64,000 nt of DNA from Synchiropus splendidus. Its lineage: Eukaryota; Chordata; Actinopteri; Syngnathiformes; Callionymidae. The notes beneath the pieces are model-generated. The model did no database searches. It was not told where the DNA came from and saw only the letters and a list, made by a program, of their open reading frames with translations. The translations under genes and the position numbers were made by a program. The stretch is taken from contig NC_071334.1 of the NCBI RefSeq assembly GCF_027744825.2, forward strand, positions 69,835,937 to 69,899,936, given 5' to 3'. Below are positions 59,356 to 64,000 of the stretch, piece after piece. Each line of letters starts with the position of its first letter. Within the stretch, counting starts at the first letter, position 1.

Positions 59356-60475
59356 GTGAGTCTTCATCTTACATTCTGCATTGCATGAGCCTTAACTCCA
59401 TACGCTTCAGATGTCACCATTAGTGATGGGTAAATGAGTGTCGTGTAAAGGAGGTATCGTGAAACAGTACTGCAGGGTTGATCACCCTGTCCTCATTTTC
59501 AGAGGCCACTAGATGGCGCTTTTGGTTCACAAATGATGTGTGGTTTCATTGATTCGGTTGTTCAAGCCCAAACATTTTACAGCAGACAGCGCCATCTGGT
59601 GGCCTCTGAAAATCAGGACACTGTTTCATGAAGCCTCATCAACCCATCACAACTCAACTCAATCTACTAGTTTATTTGAACAATGTGATTATGTAATATT
59701 TCCGACTTATTTAATGGGTATATTGAGCACACGCCGCCGATATGTATTAATTGACTCAGTAAAACAAGGGAGTGTTCTACTTTGAGGAGATTTAGAACCA
59801 AATGTGGGCTCCTGATTCAGAACCACAATCCAAAATTATCACTCATTGTTTCGGTGTTTTTCTCCTCCATCCACTTTCTTGGTCTCAGAAGCTTCAGAGT
59901 GAGATGGTTTTAATAGCCTGGTGCCAAGGAAATGATTCGCTGAATGTGTGCCAGGCAGTGAAGTGGCATCGTTTCATCCTGGTGGCCGCGGCAGCAAACA
60001 CCAGTCTCAGTAAACACTGAGGTATAATTAGATTCCCTAAACTGCGTTGGTCGTGTGGCCAGTGATGTACGCAGCAGCAAACGCACCAGGCTGAGTCAGG
60101 TTACCCCGCGCCAGCTTGCCATCATCACATCATTCCTCGCTCCCCCGACTGGGTCTCTGCATGTGGCTAGCAGCGAGGTTTTTGTGAATATATTTAATAA
60201 TCCGCTGACGGTGAGAATGAGATCGTCTTTAATCATAGATGTTACGTTCGACTGCCGCTGCAGAACTAATAAGGCAAATTATGACTCATCCAGATCTGAA
60301 GCAGGTTGGAGGCTTTCGCTTGATTCATGTGTCACTCATTATTTATTTGCTTATTTATTTAAACATACTCATTACTGTCACAAACTTTAATGGATTCTAA
60401 TCTAAATGAGCTTTTCTCCTCGCGTCCGTTCGGGCTCGGTTGACATCATCTTCCTTTCTCTTTGTGTCACTGCAG
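59356..60475 (+). other. ncam2: ncam2 intron within FN3-1
   Basis: 1.1-kb phase-1 intron, gtgagt...ctgcag. Contains one full family A copy; the rest has nothing recognised. Confidence 0.8.
59424..59651 (+). repeat. Family A MITE, full copy
   Basis: Left arm gaggtatcgtgaaacagtac ... aggccactagatggcgcttt; right arm agcagacagcgccatctggt ggcctctgaa ... catgaagcctcatcaaccca. Motifs 59506-59520 (+) and 59588-59602 (-), both exact, 82 bp apart. The best preserved copy. Confidence 0.9.
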
Positions 60476-60595
60476 CTACTGTGGTTTTGACCGGACTGGA
60501 ACCAAACACCACGTATGAGGTGCGGGTGGCAGCGGTCAACGGGAAGGGTCAGGGAGAGTTCAGCCACACAGAGTCCTTCCAGACTTTACCCATCA
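60476..60595 (+). CDS. ncam2: ncam2 exon: FN3-1, second half
   Basis: A 120-bp exon, residues 538-576, phase 1 at both ends. The acceptor is tgtcactgcag and the donor gtaagt. It encodes [20 protein letters not shown], then [19 protein letters not shown]. It contains the FN3 hallmark [15 protein letters not shown]; Asn547 lies in an NTT sequon. It is nearly identical to the NCAM2 pattern [21 protein letters not shown]. In NCAM1 small optional exons lie at or near the equivalent FN3-1/FN3-2 junction; none was recognised here. Confidence 0.95.
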
Positions 60596-61781
60596 GTAAG
60601 TTCCTCCCCAGATTCCTGCCAGGTCCTCTTTCAACTTGGTGATGGTGGTTCCCAGGAAGCGGAAGGAGTCCACATCGGTTCATTTTCTTTTGGAAATTTT
60701 CTTATAAATACAAAAGCCTCTTTCACTTTCGCACTTGCGGAAGTTTCACGTGCGATGGGCAGGTGAGGTATCATGAAACAGCAATGCAGTGCTGATGAGA
60801 CAGTTTAGAAATGATGTGAGGTTTCATTGAATTCATTGTTCAACACTTTACAGCAGACAGTGACATCTGGTGGCCCCTGAAAATCAGGACACGGTTTCAT
60901 GAAACCTCATCATTCCTTCAATACTGTGTCAATACTGTGTCATGAAACCCATTACTACTTTTCACCCCTGACTCTGGCTGCAGTCACCTGCACTGTTGTC
61001 CACTGATTCCCAGGGCTTCGTGTTGTTGAACCGTTGAAAGTGGAAAAGACTCATTAGACAGAAATGAGAGCCTCATATGACATTACATCTATAAGCAAAA
61101 CGCCATTTGCCTCCCCTCCCTTAGCTACTATTTATTTTTCATTTATTTCTCAATTCTGTTTTTTCATTTCAGCAGTGGATTTGATTCTGATTCTTATATT
61201 TGTCCATTCGTCTTCAAAGGAAGCAACATGCTTTTACAAGCCAAATCGCCTTCTGCAACACCCGACAAACACTGGAATTACATCTGGATACTTAAAGAGA
61301 ATTTTAATGTTCTCAGGTCTTAAACAGGAATAAACATTTCATTAGCCGCATAAACAAGCCATTAAAGTGGCCATAAAAGGCCTGTTTTTATTTGTTGTCT
61401 CCTAAATCACGTCATTGTTGCGCAGGAGCTTGTGTTTCACTGATACCAGTCAGTTAGTTATTGCAGCTGAAAACCTCCTGTGACGGTGGTGTCGAGATGT
61501 TTTACAGTGCCATTAAAACTTAAACACCGCCATCGTTTTATTAGGATACTTTATTAATTCTGGCAATCTGCTGGGGTGGAAATGGGTGGGGTTGTAAATC
61601 CACACGAGACCTGGGGAAAGTTTCCGCTGGCGGATTGATGCGAGAAAAAGAGATGATTAGTGAAATTTCCTTTTAATGGGACTGTAATTCTCCATCTCTC
61701 CTTGACCTAAATGCTGGTCTTAGAGCATCTTAACCGCCACTGTTGTTTCACTTGTGAAGCTTCTCTTATCGTGCCTGGCAG
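60596..61781 (+). other. ncam2: ncam2 intron FN3-1/FN3-2
   Basis: 1.2-kb phase-1 intron, gtaagt...ggcag. Contains one family A copy; the rest has nothing recognised. Confidence 0.8.
60756..60962 (+). repeat. Family A MITE, left site deleted
   Basis: aggtgaggtatcatgaaaca ... gctgatgagacagtttagaa shows the deletion; right motif 60859-60873 (-) has one mismatch (gacatctggtgg). Confidence 0.8.
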
Positions 61782-61903
61782 GAGAGCCAAGCCCTCCGGC
61801 GGTTCACGGCCAGAGAGGTGTGGGTAAGGCCTACAGGCTGGGCCTGGTGAAGCAGGACGACGGAGGGATGCCCATCGTGGAGTACATCGTCAAGTACAAG
61901 ACA
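61782..61903 (+). CDS. ncam2: ncam2 exon: FN3-2, first half
   Basis: A 122-bp exon, residues 578-617, phase 1 to phase 0. The acceptor is gtgcctggcag and the donor gtgagt. It encodes EPSPPAVHGQRGVGKAYRLG, then LVKQDDGGMPIVEYIVKYKT. It begins the second FN3 module. GQRGVGKA at residues 586-593 is the position of the Walker A-like nucleotide-binding motif described for NCAM FN3-2 modules; the Lys is kept, but the usual Ser/Thr after it is Ala. The join to the next exon (KYKT|DKEEQW) is one residue shorter than my memory of the mammalian protein. Confidence 0.94.
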
Positions 61904-62780
61904 GTGAGTTGTCGTGCGCGTCTGCTGAGGCTTCGCGAGTGAGGCTTCGTGAAGCTCCATGTCCTCATCCGCTCTATGCTCCAAAAAATAATTTAAAAAA
62001 ATGCAATGTTTTTCAATGTAAATGGTTTCATTGATTGTTTAAATCCAAACATTTTACAGCAGACAGCGCCATCTGGTGGCCTCTGAAAACTGGGACACTG
62101 TTTCATGAAACCATAGTCACCCTTAACCCTAACTTCCTTGAAGCCTCCATCACTAGTTCAGTCTTATCTCTCCCTGTTATAACGATGATCGCGATTAACT
62201 TTAAAAACTCATTCATGGAAGATCTTAATTTGAGGTTTCTTCAAGTGAAAAATTGTTATCGGAGCAATGTGAAAATTAAATACATCGGGATGTTAAGTGA
62301 TAAAAAAGTGGAAACTTAAGAATGCTGCCAATTCTGATTCTGCCGTTTTTAATGAGGCCAACAAACACTGGGGCTCCTCTTCTTTAGCTTCTAATCCCAA
62401 AGTTGCAAGAGCAGCTTATAGTCAGCAGGTGTGAGCCATAATTAAATGTCGCTTCATTCCTTCTCAGTGCTCCCGTGTCCAAAGGACACAGTAGCTGTTT
62501 CGGGGGAAGCTGTCATTTTGACTTTGTCTTTCAAGATGATGAGTCAGAAAATGTGTTCAGAGGCTACAAAGGAACATCATACACTCTGCGGAAAAAAACA
62601 GTGACAAACAGGATTAGCTTCTCTTGGCTAAGTCAATACGACAGGTGACTGAGAATTAGCTATAAGAACACCCCAAATCCTTTTACTCATAAGTGGAGGA
62701 ATCACACTGTCATGGGGTTTAAACGTTGAAGGTGTTTCTCTTTTCCCCTTTTGGAAATACGTCTTCCTTTTTTCTGCCAG
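61904..62780 (+). other. ncam2: ncam2 intron within FN3-2
   Basis: 0.9-kb phase-0 intron, gtgagt...tgccag, containing a family A remnant just after the donor. Confidence 0.8.
61939..62125 (+). repeat. Family A MITE, left part eroded
   Basis: gtgaggcttcgtgaagctcc atgtcctc ... ttttacagcagacagcgcca tctggtggcctctgaaaact. Exact motif 62065-62079 (-). It begins ~35 bp after the exon donor. Confidence 0.75.
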
Positions 62781-62955
62781 GATAAGGAGGAACAGTGGAT
62801 GACCAAACTGGTCCCCGGAGCCAACGACTTCGCGTTGCTTCAGCCGCTGCAGTGGAACACACGATATGAAGTGGAAATCACTGCCCGCAACGTCAAAGGC
62901 CTGTCAGAGCCGACGTTCTACCAGTTCTTCATGCCTCAGAAGCCCGACATCACAG
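62781..62955 (+). CDS. ncam2: ncam2 exon: FN3-2, second half
   Basis: A 175-bp exon, residues 618-675, phase 0 to phase 1. The acceptor is cttttttctgccag and the donor gtgact. It encodes DKEEQWMTKLVPGANDFALL, then QPLQWNTRYEVEITARNVKG and LSEPTFYQFFMPQKPDIT. It completes FN3-2 with the LxxLQWNTxYEVEITA pattern and the EPTxYxFxMPxKP end that precedes the membrane-proximal stalk in NCAM2. Translation into the intron gives Gly-Asp-stop. The transmembrane exon must follow beyond 64000. Confidence 0.94.
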
Positions 62956-64000
62956 GTGACTGAGACTTCTGTTCCTTGCGCATCACAGAGTTTTGAGACT
63001 GTGGTCTCATTAGGATCAAGTGGAGAAAAGGATCTAAGTCACTCGATCCCAGAGAATTGATCCCCATAGGTATCACTAAACAAGGCACTCACTCATTTTT
63101 CAATTCGGATTTCGAACGAAAACCCAGAACTCAAACGCCCCCGGAAAAACCATAACGTGCACGGACCGACCAGCTGACCCACAACACGCTTTGTTATCGT
63201 GTATAACGCAGCCTCTGTATGCAGACGTGTCCCGTTGGCTACATTTACTGACTGTTTTTTCTTCATATTGAGGTGTAAAACCTTTCCTGTCTCCACACTG
63301 GACCGTGGTAGAGTGTCACAGGGGAGGTGCTGGAGCGCTCACTCCAGGGTTTGATGTCCTGTTGTGGGCTGGAGCTGGGACAGGGATGAGGCCACTCTGG
63401 GACAGAGCGTGACTTGGTTTATGACTTTGTCACAGCCAAACTGCACAGAAGCGCACATTCAGAGCTGGACACGCACCGGGCACCTCTTCACTTCTGGAGA
63501 GACCTCACTCACTCGGCAACCCCTCCCACATGCAGCGGCCACACACATAGAGGAACAGCCACCTGCAGCAGACGCTCTACATTCACTCCTACAAAAGACT
63601 GTTTTAAGGCTTGGAACGCATTAGTTCTTTTTCCATTCATTGTCATGGGAAAAATCCATTCAGATTTTGAACAATTCACTTCTGGAACGGATTGTGGTCG
63701 AGAACCGAGGTACCACTGTATTTGTCAAAGCATCTTTGTGGGGAGCGCTCAGTGCCATGACCCTTGCCCCAGCCGCTGATCCTGAATGAACCATCCAAAA
63801 CCAAGACTCCAAACCACAGTTAAACCCAATTATAATGACTTATTTCGAAGCCCTCGTCTCCAAATTGAGCCGTGACCTTTTGAGGTCCAGCAAAAGGTCC
63901 CCGCAAGGGAGTGTTTTCCCCAAATTGAGTAGGATAGATCTGCTTGAGCACACACACAGACACAGGTTGAGAGAAACTCCATCTGTAATGACTATGAAGA
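62956..64000 (+). other. ncam2: Start of ncam2 intron after FN3-2
   Basis: Donor gtgact; no acceptor in the window. 63097-63720 is a family C copy. 63721-64000 shows nothing recognised, in particular no transmembrane exon. Confidence 0.7.
63097..63720 (+). mobile_element. Family C non-autonomous element, left end lost
   Basis: Same orientation as 23261-23966, starting inside the left end (cggatttcgaacgaaaaccc) and complete at the right (gtcgagaaccgaggtaccac tgta). The interior differs from the other copies by few bases. Confidence 0.8.

Larger units (their letters stand above)
15985..62955 (+). other. ncam2: ncam2 gene, partial (ectodomain exons only)
   Basis: Fourteen exons on the + strand splice into one frame of 675 complete residues encoding five Ig domains and two fibronectin type III domains. 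NCAM2 is a homophilic cell adhesion glycoprotein of neurons, best known from olfactory axons. The assignment to NCAM2 rather than NCAM1 rests on remembered family sequence: stretches such as [39 protein letters not shown] and KPDSHGGVP fit NCAM2 closely, and the basic heparin-binding stretch of NCAM1 Ig2 is absent. Sequons occur at residues 201, 294, 391, 404, 459 and 547 of the partial product. Intron phases at all domain boundaries are 1. The signal-peptide exon and the membrane or cytoplasmic exons lie outside the window. Residue numbers in the exon entries count from the split Ala codon at 15984/15985. Confidence 0.93.

Noticed and set aside
1..64000. CRISPR arrays, prophage, operons or other prokaryotic systems
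   Set aside because: Spliced vertebrate gene and eukaryotic repeats throughout; the tandem repeats seen have no spacer-repeat structure.

Overview
The window is vertebrate genomic DNA, almost certainly from a ray-finned (teleost) fish. It holds one recognisable host gene, on the + strand: the ectodomain part of a neural cell adhesion molecule of the NCAM2 type (ncam2). Fourteen consecutive coding exons lie between 15985 and 62955. All have AG acceptors and GT donors, and they join into one open frame of 675 complete residues with no stop or frameshift. The order is Ig1, Ig2, Ig3, Ig4, Ig5, FN3-1, FN3-2. Each domain is split over two exons, and every domain boundary is a phase-1 intron, the modular layout known for the NCAM family. 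The signal-peptide exon upstream and the transmembrane/cytoplasmic (or GPI) exons downstream are not visible. Bases 1-15984 are read as the 3' part of intron 1, and 62956-64000 as the start of the intron before the membrane exon.

The other ~97% is intron, heavily colonised by mobile elements of teleost type. I could recognise: (A) a short palindromic MITE-like family with about 13 copies between 24.8 and 62.1 kb; (B) a MITE family with ~50-bp inverted ends (2.0, 4.5, 7.8, 33.1, 46.5 kb); (C) a ~700-bp element with three near-identical long copies (23.3, 55.9, 63.1 kb) and one short one (7.0 kb); (D, E, F) three more dispersed families; several LINE fragments (3.0-4.1, 21.5, 26.3, 27.7-28.4, 36.5, 51.3, 51.6 kb); a solo mariner-type terminal repeat at 4.1 kb; and microsatellites. 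No tRNA gene, rRNA, CRISPR array, operon or second host gene was found.

Region by region: 1-15984 intron 1 with old repeats and a nested DNA-transposon insertion at 13.8-14.7 kb; 15985-20498 Ig1; 24528-27681 Ig2, with a LINE inserted 58 bp after its last exon; 27682-37507 a long repeat-filled intron with a 94-bp inverted-repeat pair; 37508-45583 Ig3; 48055-49715 Ig4; 55359-57104 Ig5, whose first exon lies just after a cluster of perfect hairpins; 59182-60595 FN3-1; 61782-62955 FN3-2.

The most unusual observation is family A. Each full copy carries two oppositely oriented sequences that fit the vertebrate CTCF core consensus, usually 82 bp apart start to start. Fourteen exact matches to that 14-mer lie in 37 kb of ncam2 introns, where chance predicts far fewer than one. 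This suggests a fish transposon family spreading paired, convergent CTCF-like sites. It is inference from motif content and needs binding data.
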